Counted from the stretch's first letter, positions 1 through 6,924 are shown. The stretch is DNA of 12,268 nucleotides from JBKPIY01 sp046730475 (GCA_046730475.1 JBKPIY010000058.1:1-12268); one strand, 5' to 3'. Program-made: numbers and translations. The notes: a model not told the origin generated them from the sequence alone.

Positions 1-311
1 AGGTTCATGTTGTAGACGAGGTCGTACATGGCCCTGAACAGCCCGAATGTCCGGGTCGCCTCGAACGAGGAGCCGTACTCGATGTAGCGGCGCTCGACCC
101 GGTGAAACCAGTTCATCCCCATCACCCAATGCCCCGCGGGACCGAGGCCGGTCATCAGCTCCGACGACGCCACCGGGGTGACCGAGGGGAAGCTCGAGAC
201 GCAGTCCTCGATCAGCTCGCCTCGCTCCACCAGAGCGGCGAAGTTGGGCGCTACGCCGCTCTCGATCGCCTGGCGCAGCATCGCCGGGTGCATGGCATCG
301 ACGATGATCAT
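1..311 (-). CDS. Alkaline phosphatase superfamily hydrolase (type I phosphodiesterase / nucleotide pyrophosphatase-like), 5' part only
   Basis: The first 103 codons of this gene lie here; it runs off the left edge, so the product is truncated by the window and not by mutation. The N-terminus reads MIIVDAMHP, matching the strand that carries the first metal-binding Asp (D5) in this superfamily. At about residues 41-54 comes SSFPSVTPVASSEL, which fits the loop carrying the Thr nucleophile (T45), followed by GLGPAGHWVMGMNWFHRVER and then RRYIEYGSSFEATRTFG. I chose the ATG at 311 because GGAGG lies six bases before it; a GTG at 329 in the same frame has no Shine-Dalgarno. The family hydrolyses phosphomono- or phosphodiesters with bound divalent metals, but the substrate cannot be told from this fragment. 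It sits 31 bp after the membrane-protein gene in the same direction, a probable operon. The superfamily call is fairly safe, the subfamily is not. Confidence 0.8.
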   Translation of the reverse strand, partial: MIIVDAMHPAMLRQAIESGVAPNFAALVERGELIEDCVSSFPSVTPVASSELMTGLGPAGHWVMGMNWFHRVERRYIEYGSSFEATRTFGLFRAMYDLVYNMN

Positions 312-342
312 GACGAGCCTCCGGTTCACCGCTGACCCGGGG

Positions 343-804
343 CTAGCGGAGGACACGGAGGCCCTCGTGCTTTCGCGCGTCGCGGCGGCGCCGGGCCAAG
401 CCGAGCCAGGCGAAGCCCGCCAGCGCCACCAGCGAGGCCGGGGGAAGGAAATAGCTGGCGACGGCGACCACCGCAGCGACCATCACGACGAGGGCAACGA
501 GGCCCGCCGGAATGGGCTCGAGGCGGGTGTCGGCCTCGCCCCCTCGCTGCCGTCGCGCCGCCCCCGCCACTACCGGACGGGCGAGGGCCGCGGCCAGCCC
601 CGACCCGGCGATCCCGATCGGGATCGCGGGCCACAGGGCCACGTCAGCGCCGTTCAGGGCGGCGCCCGCCCCGAGCACCCCGAGCGGGGCGGAGCCGGCG
701 ACAACGCCCCAGGTCGGCATGATCGGCGGGACGATCACAGCGATCACGAGGCCGGCTGCGATCGCCAGCCCGAGCCCCTGGCAGATGGCGAGGAAGGCAT
801 CCAT
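343..804 (-). CDS. Small multi-pass membrane protein of unknown function
   Basis: A 153-residue hydrophobic protein. Likely membrane segments are at about residues 4-27 (LAICQGLGLAIAAGLVIAV), 32-52, 57-80, 98-120 and 121-137. A charged, Arg-rich loop at about 84-95 (ARRQRGGEADTRLE) and an Arg/Lys-rich C-terminus suggest a cytoplasmic tail. The frame is open back to 870, but a start there would overlap the divergent aminotransferase start at 869, and the extra 22 residues are not hydrophobic, so I prefer the ATG at 804. No good Shine-Dalgarno precedes it. It is followed at 31 bp by the phosphatase-family gene in the same direction. The overall look (four or five helices, start near FLAICQG) is faintly like the DUF4126 membrane proteins, but I do not recognise it firmly and assign no function. 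Confidence 0.6.
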   Translation of the reverse strand: MDAFLAICQGLGLAIAAGLVIAVIVPPIMPTWGVVAGSAPLGVLGAGAALNGADVALWPAIPIGIAGSGLAAALARPVVAGAARRQRGGEADTRLEPIPAGLVALVVMVAAVVAVASYFLPPASLVALAGFAWLGLARRRRDARKHEGLRVLR

Positions 805-868
805 GGAACGGGGGCAGGCTACATGCACCCGCCCGCCGGACACGCCCGCTTTTGGGGACACTGTCGCC

Positions 869-2260
869 ATGCCGGAGCCGGAAGAGCGAGAAGGTCGTTC
901 CGAGCGGCCGCCGCGGCGCCGGGCTCACACGACCTCGCGCGACCTCGAGCGCTACGCCGGGCTGTTCGCCCGCCGCACTCAGGTGATGCGCTCCTCGGCG
1001 ATGCGCGACCTGATGGCGATCACTGCCCGGCCCGAGGTGATCTCGCTGGCCGGCGGCCTCCCTGACACTTCGACCTTCCCGCCCCAGAGCTTCGCCGCCC
1101 AGATGACCAGGATCGCTCACGAGTCCTCGGCCGAGGCGCTCCAGTACGGGCCCACCGAGGGCTTCGCCGAGACCAGGGGCTGCATCGCTGAGGTGATGGC
1201 CGCTGAGGGCATGTCGGTCGACCCCGAGGACCTGATCGTCACCACGGGGGGTCAGCAGGCGATCGACCTGATCTGCAAGACGCTGATCGACCCCGGCGAC
1301 GTCGTGATCTGCGAGGCGCCCACCTACCCGGGCGCGGTGCCGGTGTTCTGCAGCTACGAGGCCGAGGTGATCCAGGTCCCGATGGACGATTCCGGGATGG
1401 ACACCGGGGCCCTCGCGGGGGCGCTCGAGCGACTGCGCGGCGACGGACGGCGGCCGAAGTTCATCTACACGGTCCCAAGCTCCCACAACCCGGCCGGGGT
1501 GACCCTGTCGCTCGAGCGGCGCCGGCGCCTGGTCGAGCTCGCGCGCGAGCACGAGCTGCTCGTCTGCGAGGACAATCCAAACGGGCTCCTGCGTTTCGAC
1601 GGGGAACCGCTCCCGCCCCTGTACGCGCTCGACGGCGGCGACTACGTCCTCTACCTCGGCACCCTCTCCAAGATCCTCTCCCCGGGGATCCGGATCGGCT
1701 GGGTGGTCGCACCCCCGCCGGTGCTCGAGAAGATCGGCCTCGGCAAGCAGGCGGCCGATCTCTGCACGTCGACGCTGGCCCAGTACTTCGTCCGCGAGTT
1801 CTTCTCCGAGGGACGATGGCTCGAGTACGTTGGCAGCCTGGTCGGGATTTATCGCTCGCGCCGGGACGCGATGCTGGAGGCGCTCGGGCGCCACTTCCCC
1901 GAGCAGGCGAGCTGGACCGAGCCGGCGGGCGGCCTCTTTCTCTGGGCGACCCTTCCCGGCTACATCGACACCACCGACCTCCTCGCCAAGGCGCTCCGCG
2001 AGAACGTCGCCTTCGTCCCCGGCCGTGCCGCGTACGTGGGAGACAGCGGTGCCAGCTCGATGCGATTGAACTTCTCCGGCTCGACCGAGGATGAGATCCG
2101 TGAGGGGATCCGGCGGATCGGCGGGGTCGTGTCGGAGCAGGTCGGCCTCTACGAGACGATCACCGGGGAGCACCCGATTGCCCCCGCGTCCCCGGCCTCG
2201 CCCGCGGCGGATGGCGGTGAGGTCCTCCCGATGCGTCGCCGCGGCGACCTGGGGAGATGA
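869..2260 (+). CDS. PLP-dependent aminotransferase, class I/II (2-aminoadipate aminotransferase / MocR C-domain-like)
   Basis: A 463-residue fold-type I aminotransferase. It moves an amino group from an amino acid to a 2-oxo acid using pyridoxal phosphate; the closest family flavour is LysN / 2-aminoadipate aminotransferase. Visible landmarks are ISLAGGLPD (about 58-66), the glycine-rich TTGGQQAIDL (125-134), PTYPGA (151-156), SHNPAG with N208, the cofactor Asp D235, the Schiff-base Lys K268 in LGTLSKILSPGIRIGW, and the substrate-carboxylate Arg R399 in SSMRLNFSGS. The Tyr usually found three residues after the cofactor Asp is Asn here (N238). There is no N-terminal winged-helix domain, so this is not a MocR regulator. 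The start at 869 was chosen because the reading frame further upstream runs through the divergent gene. GGGGA lies 10 bases before it, a weak site. An extra tail of roughly 30 residues follows the fold. The stop overlaps the next gene's ATG. The exact substrate is unknown. Confidence 0.88.
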   Translation: MPEPEEREGRSERPPRRRAHTTSRDLERYAGLFARRTQVMRSSAMRDLMAITARPEVISLAGGLPDTSTFPPQSFAAQMTRIAHESSAEALQYGPTEGFAETRGCIAEVMAAEGMSVDPEDLIVTTGGQQAIDLICKTLIDPGDVVICEAPTYPGAVPVFCSYEAEVIQVPMDDSGMDTGALAGALERLRGDGRRPKFIYTVPSSHNPAGVTLSLERRRRLVELAREHELLVCEDNPNGLLRFDGEPLPPLYALDGGDYVLYLGTLSKILSPGIRIGWVVAPPPVLEKIGLGKQAADLCTSTLAQYFVREFFSEGRWLEYVGSLVGIYRSRRDAMLEALGRHFPEQASWTEPAGGLFLWATLPGYIDTTDLLAKALRENVAFVPGRAAYVGDSGASSMRLNFSGSTEDEIREGIRRIGGVVSEQVGLYETITGEHPIAPASPASPAADGGEVLPMRRRGDLGR

Positions 2261-3207
2261 AGGTCGCGGTCCTGAAGGGCGGCCCCTCGCTCGAGCGCGG
2301 GGTCTCCCTGCGCTCGGGTGCCCGGGTCGAGGACGCCCTCGCGGAGCTCGGCCACTCCGCGGTCCCGCTCGACGTGGGATCCGACCTGGTGCGGCGGCTC
2401 CGCGCGGACCGCCCCGACGTCACGTTCATCGCCCTCCACGGGCCGGGGGGTGAGGACGGGACCGTTCAGGAGCTCCTCGAGATCCTCGGGATCCCCTACA
2501 CCGGCCCCGGGGTGGCCGCCTGCGGCCGCTGCATGGACAAGGTCGCAACCAAGCACGAGCTCCGCGAGGCCGAACTCCCCACCCCGGACTGGGTCGCGTT
2601 CAACGCCACCGCGTTCGGCGAGCTCGGGGCCGCGGACGCCTTGGAGGAGATCGAGCGACGCCTCGGCTTTCCCCTGGTGGTGAAGCCCGCCGCCCAGGGC
2701 TCCTCGCTGGGGGTCGAGTTCGCGGCCGACCGCGCCACGGTCCCCGCCGCGCTGGTGGCGGCCTTCAGCTACGACGATCGGGTGCTGGTCGAGCGCTACG
2801 TGAAGGGGCGCGAGCTCGCGGTCAGCGTGCTGGGATCGGAGCCGCTCCCGATCGTCGAGGCGCTTCCTCGGGAGGAGGACTTCTTCAGCTTCGAGGCCCG
2901 CTACGAGATCGGGCGCACCGAGTACGTTTGCCCGGCGGAGCTCCCCGCCGGCGACGCGGCCGCCGTACAGGAGATCGCTCTTCGCACCTACGATGCCCTC
3001 GGCTGCTCGGGCTTCGCCCGGGTCGATCTGATCCTCGGCGCCGAGGGCCCCCAGGTGCTCGAGGTGAATGCGATCCCCGGCCTCACCGACACCAGCCTCA
3101 CCCCGATGGCCGCCGAGGCCGCCGGGCTCGACTTCGTCCGCCTGGTCGAGCGGATCATCGCCCTCGCCCTCGAGCGCCCGGGCCAGGGAGCCACCCTGCC
3201 GGCCTGA
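2257..3207 (+). CDS. ddl: D-alanine--D-alanine ligase
   Basis: A 316-residue ATP-grasp enzyme that joins two D-alanines with ATP in the cytoplasm, supplying the dipeptide end of the peptidoglycan precursor. Order of motifs: N-terminal GGPSLERGVSLRSG with E13 (substrate amino group), ALHGPGGEDGTVQ at 59-71, YTGPGVAACGRCMDK at 81-95, KPAAQGSSLGV at 143-153 (ATP-binding), ERYVKGRELAVSVLG at 179-193, FEARYEIGRTEYVCPAEL at 212-229, and the C-terminal GFARVDLIL and VLEVNAIPGLTDTSLTPMAA (about 268-287) with metal-binding E269 and N271. Length is typical of Ddl. The ATG at 2257 overlaps the aminotransferase stop (ATGA) and has GGGGAG just before it inside the upstream gene, so translation is probably coupled. 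The GVAACGRCMDK segment is less usual than the common GVLASALAMDK-type sequence. A VanA-like specificity cannot be excluded by eye, but nothing suggests it. Confidence 0.95.
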   Translation: MKVAVLKGGPSLERGVSLRSGARVEDALAELGHSAVPLDVGSDLVRRLRADRPDVTFIALHGPGGEDGTVQELLEILGIPYTGPGVAACGRCMDKVATKHELREAELPTPDWVAFNATAFGELGAADALEEIERRLGFPLVVKPAAQGSSLGVEFAADRATVPAALVAAFSYDDRVLVERYVKGRELAVSVLGSEPLPIVEALPREEDFFSFEARYEIGRTEYVCPAELPAGDAAAVQEIALRTYDALGCSGFARVDLILGAEGPQVLEVNAIPGLTDTSLTPMAAEAAGLDFVRLVERIIALALERPGQGATLPA

Positions 3208-3234
3208 GCCACCCCGGGCCACCGGCCACGAGAA

Positions 3235-3249
3235 CGGGCGATCCGCCCG
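3235..3249. terminator. Short GC hairpin between convergent genes, possible terminator
   Basis: CGGGCG and CGCCCG form a perfect 6-bp stem around a 3-base ATC loop, between the end of ddl and the end of the convergent nuclease gene. No T-run follows on either strand, so intrinsic termination is only a possibility. Confidence 0.3.
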
Positions 3250-3293
3250 GCCGCCGCGGGAGGCGGTGATCGGCGGACACCCCTGTGGGGGCG

Positions 3294-3785
3294 CTATTCG
3301 CCGCCGGCGGCGAAGTCCTCGGGGGTGACGTTGTCGAGGAAGTCCTTGAACTTCTCGACGACTTCCTCGGTGTCCTCGACCTCGTGCTCGAACTCGATCG
3401 CGGACTCCTCGATCACGTCCTCGGCAGCGAAGATCGGGGCCTCACACCGGACCGCGAGGGCAAGCGCGTCCGAGGGACGCGAGTCGATCTCGAGCTGGGA
3501 ACCGTTCACCGAGATCGTGATCTGAGCGTAGAAGGTGTTGTCCCGAAGCTCGGTCACCGCCACCTGCTCGCAGCGGGCGTCCATCTGGTCGAGCACGTCG
3601 CTGAGAAGGTCGTGGGTCATCGGCCGCGGGGTCTCGGCCCCTTGGAGCTTCATCAGGATCGCAGCGGCCTCCGGATGACCGATCCAGATCGGGAGGAACT
3701 TGTTCCCATCGACGGTCTTCAACAGCACGATCGGCTGCTTGCCGACCATGTCGAAGCTAACACCGTAGATGGTCATCCGCTGCAC
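3294..3785 (-). CDS. Bifunctional nuclease family protein (BFN domain, DUF151)
   Basis: A 163-residue protein with the BFN/DUF151 domain across about residues 5-125: MTIYGVSFDMVGKQPIVLLK at the start, FLPIWIGHPEAAAI (30-43), RPMTHDLLSDVL (54-65) and IDSRPSDALALAVR (100-113), the family's most conserved block. The tail (about 126-163) is strongly acidic. Plant and archaeal/bacterial members have been reported to have RNase and DNase activity; in bacteria the role is mostly undefined and the protein is expected to be cytoplasmic. I start it at the GTG at 3785 because GAGGAG lies six bases upstream. The ATG at 3776, three codons in, would be too far from that site, and the open frame back to 4124 runs through the divergent gene. 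A TATAAT on this strand lies about 31 bases before the start. It is convergent with ddl. Confidence 0.9.
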   Translation of the reverse strand: MQRMTIYGVSFDMVGKQPIVLLKTVDGNKFLPIWIGHPEAAAILMKLQGAETPRPMTHDLLSDVLDQMDARCEQVAVTELRDNTFYAQITISVNGSQLEIDSRPSDALALAVRCEAPIFAAEDVIEESAIEFEHEVEDTEEVVEKFKDFLDNVTPEDFAAGGE

Positions 3786-3815
3786 CGAGCACTCCTCGCT
3801 AGAGGCACGGGAGTG

Positions 3816-3821
3816 ATTATA
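3816..3821 (-). promoter_or_regulatory. -10 box (TATAAT) for the bifunctional nuclease gene
   Basis: The minus strand reads TATAAT here, a perfect consensus in very GC-rich DNA. It would place the transcript start near 3809, giving a leader of about 24 bases that contains the GAGGAG ribosome site. No good -35 box is seen at the standard distance; a TTGACC lies only six bases upstream. Confidence 0.55.
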
Positions 3822-3864
3822 GGAGCGGGTCAACGCCGCCCTGAGCGCCTGGGACAATCTGGAG

Positions 3865-4317
3865 ATGGCCCGTTGCACCCAGCAGGCCTTCATCGACGCG
3901 CCGGTCGAGCTCGTCTGGGGACTGGCCTCCGACCCCGACCGCCAGACCGAGTGGTGGCCCGACACGATCGAGTTCGAGTGCATCGACGGCAACTTCGAGC
4001 AGGGCTGCCGGGTCCGGAATGTCTCTACCCGGCCCTGGCCGATGCCGGACCTCGAGACGACCATCGAGGTGGAGAGCCTCGTGCCCGGCCGCGAGATCGT
4101 GATCCGCTGCCACGACACCGGCACTTACACCAGGGCGGTGATCACCGAGGGGCAGGGGGGCACCTTCATCGAGGTGGAGGCCGGCAACGACCCCAAGGGC
4201 TTCGGGACCCGGGTAGCGATGTCGGCGATCGGCAACCGGCTCTTCCGGCGCTGGGTCGAGCACGCCCTCGACCGGCTTCGGGCAGCAGCCGAGCAGGCTA
4301 ATCGCACGCCCGTCTAA
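3865..4317 (+). CDS. SRPBCC / START-like family protein (polyketide cyclase-dehydrase-like)
   Basis: A 150-residue protein starting MARCTQQAFIDAPVELVWGL, the usual first strand and helix of the SRPBCC fold (ligand-binding helix-grip barrel). ASDPDRQTEWWPDTIEF follows, where the WWP-type loop is common in the polyketide cyclase / coenzyme Q-binding (COQ10-like) branch. Later parts fit the beta-sheet (VRNVSTRPWPMPDLETTIEV, EIVIRCHDTGTYTRAVI, TFIEVEAGNDP), and the long C-terminal helix is LFRRWVEHALDRLRAAAEQA. Members bind hydrophobic ligands; the ligand here is unknown. GGAG touches the ATG directly, too close for a normal ribosome site. A GACAAT exactly seven bases upstream of the ATG would fit a leaderless transcript. 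No downstream partner is tightly linked. Confidence 0.8.
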   Translation: MARCTQQAFIDAPVELVWGLASDPDRQTEWWPDTIEFECIDGNFEQGCRVRNVSTRPWPMPDLETTIEVESLVPGREIVIRCHDTGTYTRAVITEGQGGTFIEVEAGNDPKGFGTRVAMSAIGNRLFRRWVEHALDRLRAAAEQANRTPV

Positions 4318-4371
4318 TCGGGCGCAAAATCTGCATGAAACCGTCGCTGGCCTGGTACACGTATATGAGAA

Positions 4372-4388
4372 GCGGCGGCAGCCGCCGC
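4372..4388. repeat. Perfect GC palindrome between the SRPBCC gene and the membrane protein
   Basis: GCGGCGGC and GCCGCCGC are exact reverse complements around a single A, able to fold as a 7-bp stem with a 3-base loop. It lies 55 bases after the SRPBCC stop. There is no T-run after it; it could be a terminator, an operator, or a chance GC palindrome. Confidence 0.35.
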
Positions 4389-4422
4389 GATCGATGGGAG
4401 CGAATCGGACCTGGTCTCGGTC

Positions 4423-4926
4423 GTGGCCTCAGCAAACCTCGGACTTCCAACCTTGACGGTGATGCAGGCGCCACCGCGGAATGAACCGCACGGAGGCCTT
4501 GGGGTGGGGCCCGAGATAGTGGCGGCGATGGCCCTCGCCTGCCTGCTCCTGATCGGGACGGTCCTTCTCCTCGACCGTTTCCGCGAGGACAAACGGCGCA
4601 AACGGCTGGCGCTGGACGAGGCGCGCGCCCGGGCGGTGATGGAGGACCTCTGCCCTCAGGGATGGACCGCGAACATCACCCTGTACGGTAGCCGGGCACC
4701 TCTCCCCGACGACGTCCCTCCCGTCAAGGAACTTCGGGTCCGCCTCGATTGGGCCGAGCTGACCGACGACGGCCACGGGGGGCGAGTAACGGCCGTCGTT
4801 CGACGATTGTGGGCGAAGACCCTTCCCGGCGCCCTCAACGGGATGGTCGCCGACCGCCGCCTCGACCGCGAGCTCGAGGAGATCGAGCACAGCGCCGTTG
4901 CCAAGGGCCCCGTCGATAGGCCCTGA
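4423..4926 (+). CDS. Unrecognised single-span membrane protein
   Basis: A 167-residue protein with one clear membrane segment at about residues 30-51 (IVAAMALACLLLIGTVLLL), then a basic stretch RFREDKRRKRLALDEARAR that by the positive-inside rule should be cytoplasmic. The soluble domain reads VMEDLCPQGWTANITLYGSR and continues to LRVRLDWAELTDDGHGGRVT, AVVRRLWAKTLPGALNGMVADRR and a charged helix LDRELEEIEHS. I do not recognise the family. The start is uncertain: the GTG at 4423 has no Shine-Dalgarno, and the ATG at 4462 (in frame, 13 codons later) is equally weakly supported. Clean coding pattern, normal codon use and a sensible topology support a real gene. It may be an orphan; the next gene starts 143 bp downstream with its own ribosome site. 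Confidence 0.6.
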   Translation: MASANLGLPTLTVMQAPPRNEPHGGLGVGPEIVAAMALACLLLIGTVLLLDRFREDKRRKRLALDEARARAVMEDLCPQGWTANITLYGSRAPLPDDVPPVKELRVRLDWAELTDDGHGGRVTAVVRRLWAKTLPGALNGMVADRRLDRELEEIEHSAVAKGPVDRP

Positions 4927-5069
4927 GCCGGCACCCCGGCGGTCGGCGCTGCTGCCCGTCATCCGGAGCGGGAGTCCGTGGCTGCAACGCCGGACGGGGT
5001 CGCTGGAACCCAAGACGGCCGCACCGCCCACGATCGACCCGTGGGACAATGACTCGAAGGGAGTAAGGG

Positions 5070-6473
5070 ATGGGATCGCGCGCTGATGTCGTCATCGTCG
5101 GAGCGGGACTCGCCGGGCTCATCGCAGCGCGGCGGCTCGGCGCGGCCGGTCGCTCGGTCATCGTTCTCGAGGCTCGCGAGCGCGTCGGCGGCCGCCTCCT
5201 GAACCACACTCTGAGCGACGGCTCGCCGCTGGAGCTGGGCGGCCAGTGGATCTCTCCGATCCAAACGCGCGTATGGGCACTCGCCGGCGAGCTCGGGCTC
5301 GAGACCTTCCCCACATACGAGACCGGCACGCACGTTGCGATCATCGATTGCGAGCGAAAGCGTTGGGAGGGAGACGTCGGTTTCGGTCTTGACGAGGAGG
5401 ATCTCGCCGAGGCGCTCCGGCTCCTAGAGGAGTTGGAGGGCCAGGCGGCACAGGTTCCGGCGCACGCGCCGTGGGATGCCCCAAACGCACAGGAGCTCGA
5501 CGGCCAATCATTGGAAACGTGGCTAGTCGCGCACGCGAGGACTGAGGCCGCACTCGCGTTCTGGCGCTTGCTCATCCCCGCCGTCTTCTCGGCTGAGGCT
5601 TCACAGATGTCTCTGCTGCATTACCTCTTCTACGCTCGCAGCGGAGGCGGAATGTCAACCATGATCGCCACAGCCGGCGGCGGCCAGGACAGCCGAGTCG
5701 TTGGCGGCTCGCAGCTGCTCGCCATCCGCCTCGCGGAGCGCCTTGGGAACCGGATCGAGCTACGGGCGCCGGTGGCGGCTGTTCGACAGTCGGATCACGG
5801 CGTCGAGGTGGTTCACGATCGGGGGGTGGTCACGGGCAAACGCGCGATCGTGGCCGTTCCTCCGACGCTCGCCGGCCGGATCCGGTACGTGCCTGCGCTG
5901 CCGGCGGCGCGTGACCAGCTTACCCAGCAGGTGCCGATGGGCTACGTCATAAAGGTGCACGCCGCGTACGATCAGCCGTGGTGGCGGAAGGACGGGCTCT
6001 CGGGCTTCGGAATGAGCTTCGATGATCCAGTCGCGCTCACCTTTGACAATTCTCCGCCGGACGCACGATGCGGTGTGCTGGTGGGGTTCATCGAAGGCGA
6101 GCACGGTCGCCGCGCCGGCCTTATGTCCGAGGCTGCGCGGCGCGACATGGTGCTCGGCTGCCTCCAGCGCTACTTCGGAGAGCGGGCGCTCAGGCCACGC
6201 GAGTACATCGAGCAGGACTGGGCGGCCGAGGAGTGGTCGGGCGGCTGCTACGGCGGCCGCCTCGGCACCGGCGTGTGGAGCACGTTCGGCCCGGCCCTCC
6301 GGGAGCCCGCCGGGCGGATCCACTGGGCCGGCACAGAGTGCGGACACGTGTGGAGCGGCTACATGGAGGGGGCCCTCCAGTCAGGGGAGCAGGTGGCTGA
6401 TGAGGTTGACACCGCGCTCGCGGGCGAGCTTACCCGCGCACCCACGGCCGCCGGATCTTCGCAGCGGGTTTGA
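5070..6473 (+). CDS. Flavin monoamine oxidase family protein (FAD-dependent amine oxidase)
   Basis: A 467-residue amine oxidase. The family oxidises primary or secondary amines to imines with FAD and reduces O2 to H2O2. The N-terminal dinucleotide-binding fold reads DVVIVGAGLAGLIAARRLGA (6-25), with VLEARERVGGR at 32-42 and LELGGQWISPIQTRVWALA at 54-72, as in putrescine and monoamine oxidases. K295 in GYVIKVHAAY matches the conserved active-site Lys. C393 in EEWSGGCYGG lines up with the Cys that covalently holds FAD in mammalian MAO, with Y394 next to it. The C-terminal flavin motif is IHWAGTECGHVWSGYMEGAL (416-435), with Y431 as the likely second aromatic-cage residue. No signal peptide or C-terminal membrane helix is seen, so it is likely cytosolic. 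AAGGGAG lies six bases before the ATG. Third codon positions look slightly less GC-extreme than in ddl. The substrate is unknown. It is the last chromosomal gene before the mobile-element island. Confidence 0.92.
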   Translation: MGSRADVVIVGAGLAGLIAARRLGAAGRSVIVLEARERVGGRLLNHTLSDGSPLELGGQWISPIQTRVWALAGELGLETFPTYETGTHVAIIDCERKRWEGDVGFGLDEEDLAEALRLLEELEGQAAQVPAHAPWDAPNAQELDGQSLETWLVAHARTEAALAFWRLLIPAVFSAEASQMSLLHYLFYARSGGGMSTMIATAGGGQDSRVVGGSQLLAIRLAERLGNRIELRAPVAAVRQSDHGVEVVHDRGVVTGKRAIVAVPPTLAGRIRYVPALPAARDQLTQQVPMGYVIKVHAAYDQPWWRKDGLSGFGMSFDDPVALTFDNSPPDARCGVLVGFIEGEHGRRAGLMSEAARRDMVLGCLQRYFGERALRPREYIEQDWAAEEWSGGCYGGRLGTGVWSTFGPALREPAGRIHWAGTECGHVWSGYMEGALQSGEQVADEVDTALAGELTRAPTAAGSSQRV

Positions 6474-6860
6474 TTCACGCGGCTACCAGGCGCGTTCAAG
6501 TCAGCCGGAGCCCCGGCTGGTAGCTCGACTGGTGGCGTGACCGTTTCGGCGGTCTCATTGAAACCCAAATGACGCGGACTTTGACCCCCTTCGCGGCGCT
6601 GGCAGGCAAGCATTCGGCGCAGCCGCTGTCCGCTTCGGCGCCATCTGGGCGTCGCTTTCACATCCATTGCAGAAGCACTTGCGGTGAGCCGGAGGGGCTA
6701 TTCCTCCGGATGTTGGAGGCTGTTGCGCAAACTCGAAGCGAGGGCCGAGAGCTCGGATCGGGGGTCGCGGACTGTCAAGGCCGGTTGAAAGTTGACCCCT
6801 TTGCGCCGGTTGAAAATTGGGGTCTTGCTGAACGAGCGGGGTTGAGGGCGTAGGAAGAGA
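6474..6860. other. Gene-free stretch with short direct repeats, possible decayed transposon end
   Basis: No ORF here looks real. The 11-mer GCCGGTTGAAA occurs at 6780-6790 and 6805-6815, a 25-bp period. TTGACCCCTTTGCG (6792-6805) resembles TTGACCCCCTTCGCG (6581-6595). GACCCC (6794-6799) and GGGGTC (6818-6823) form an inverted pair. Repeated TTGAAA...TTGACCCC units are typical of the multiple-repeat ends of IS21-family elements, so this may be an IS21 end without its istA/istB genes. That is an inference from memory of family ends. Confidence 0.35.
6482..6524. terminator. Nested inverted repeats just after the amine oxidase gene
   Basis: CAGCCGG (6502-6508) and CCGGCTG (6513-6519) form a 7-bp stem with a 4-base loop 28 bases after the oxidase stop. 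An outer pair, GCTACCAG (6482-6489) and CTGGTAGC (6517-6524), is also an exact inverted repeat but shares three bases with the inner right arm, so the two folds partly compete. No T-run follows. A terminator role is plausible by position only. Confidence 0.4.
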
Positions 6861-6924
6861 CATCCGCTGCCCTCTGAAGGCTCCGAGTGGTCATGGATCA
6901 CGGAGCCCAAAGGAGCAGCGGATG
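6861..6924 (+). promoter_or_regulatory. Leader hairpin pairing the ribosome site and start codon of the ISL3 transposase
   Basis: CATCCGCTGC (6861-6870) is the exact reverse complement of GCAGCGGATG (6915-6924), which contains the transposase ATG. CCT (6871-6873) can pair with AGG (6911-6913) in the Shine-Dalgarno, with one bulged A. GGCTCCG (6879-6885) is the exact complement of CGGAGCC (6901-6907). That makes about 20 paired bases with a 15-base end loop. Both AGGAG and ATG would be double-stranded in a transcript starting upstream of 6861. Confidence 0.6.

Noticed and set aside
644..2173. 509-codon open frame antisense to the aminotransferase
   Set aside because: Product is low-complexity and Arg/Gly/Leu-rich, the opposite strand encodes a clear aminotransferase with all motifs, and such mirror frames are common in GC-rich DNA.
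2149..3222. 357-codon open frame antisense to ddl
   Set aside because: A mirror frame of a well-conserved gene; no domain or ribosome site.
3285..4301. 338-codon plus-strand frame across the nuclease and SRPBCC genes
   Set aside because: It is antisense to the DUF151 gene and out of frame with the SRPBCC gene; both of those have clear family motifs.
6530..6570. tRNA-like or tRNA-fragment pattern (GGTAGCTC and a GACCG/CGGTC arm)
   Set aside because: The would-be anticodon loop has six bases, there is no T-arm, and no acceptor stem can be closed.
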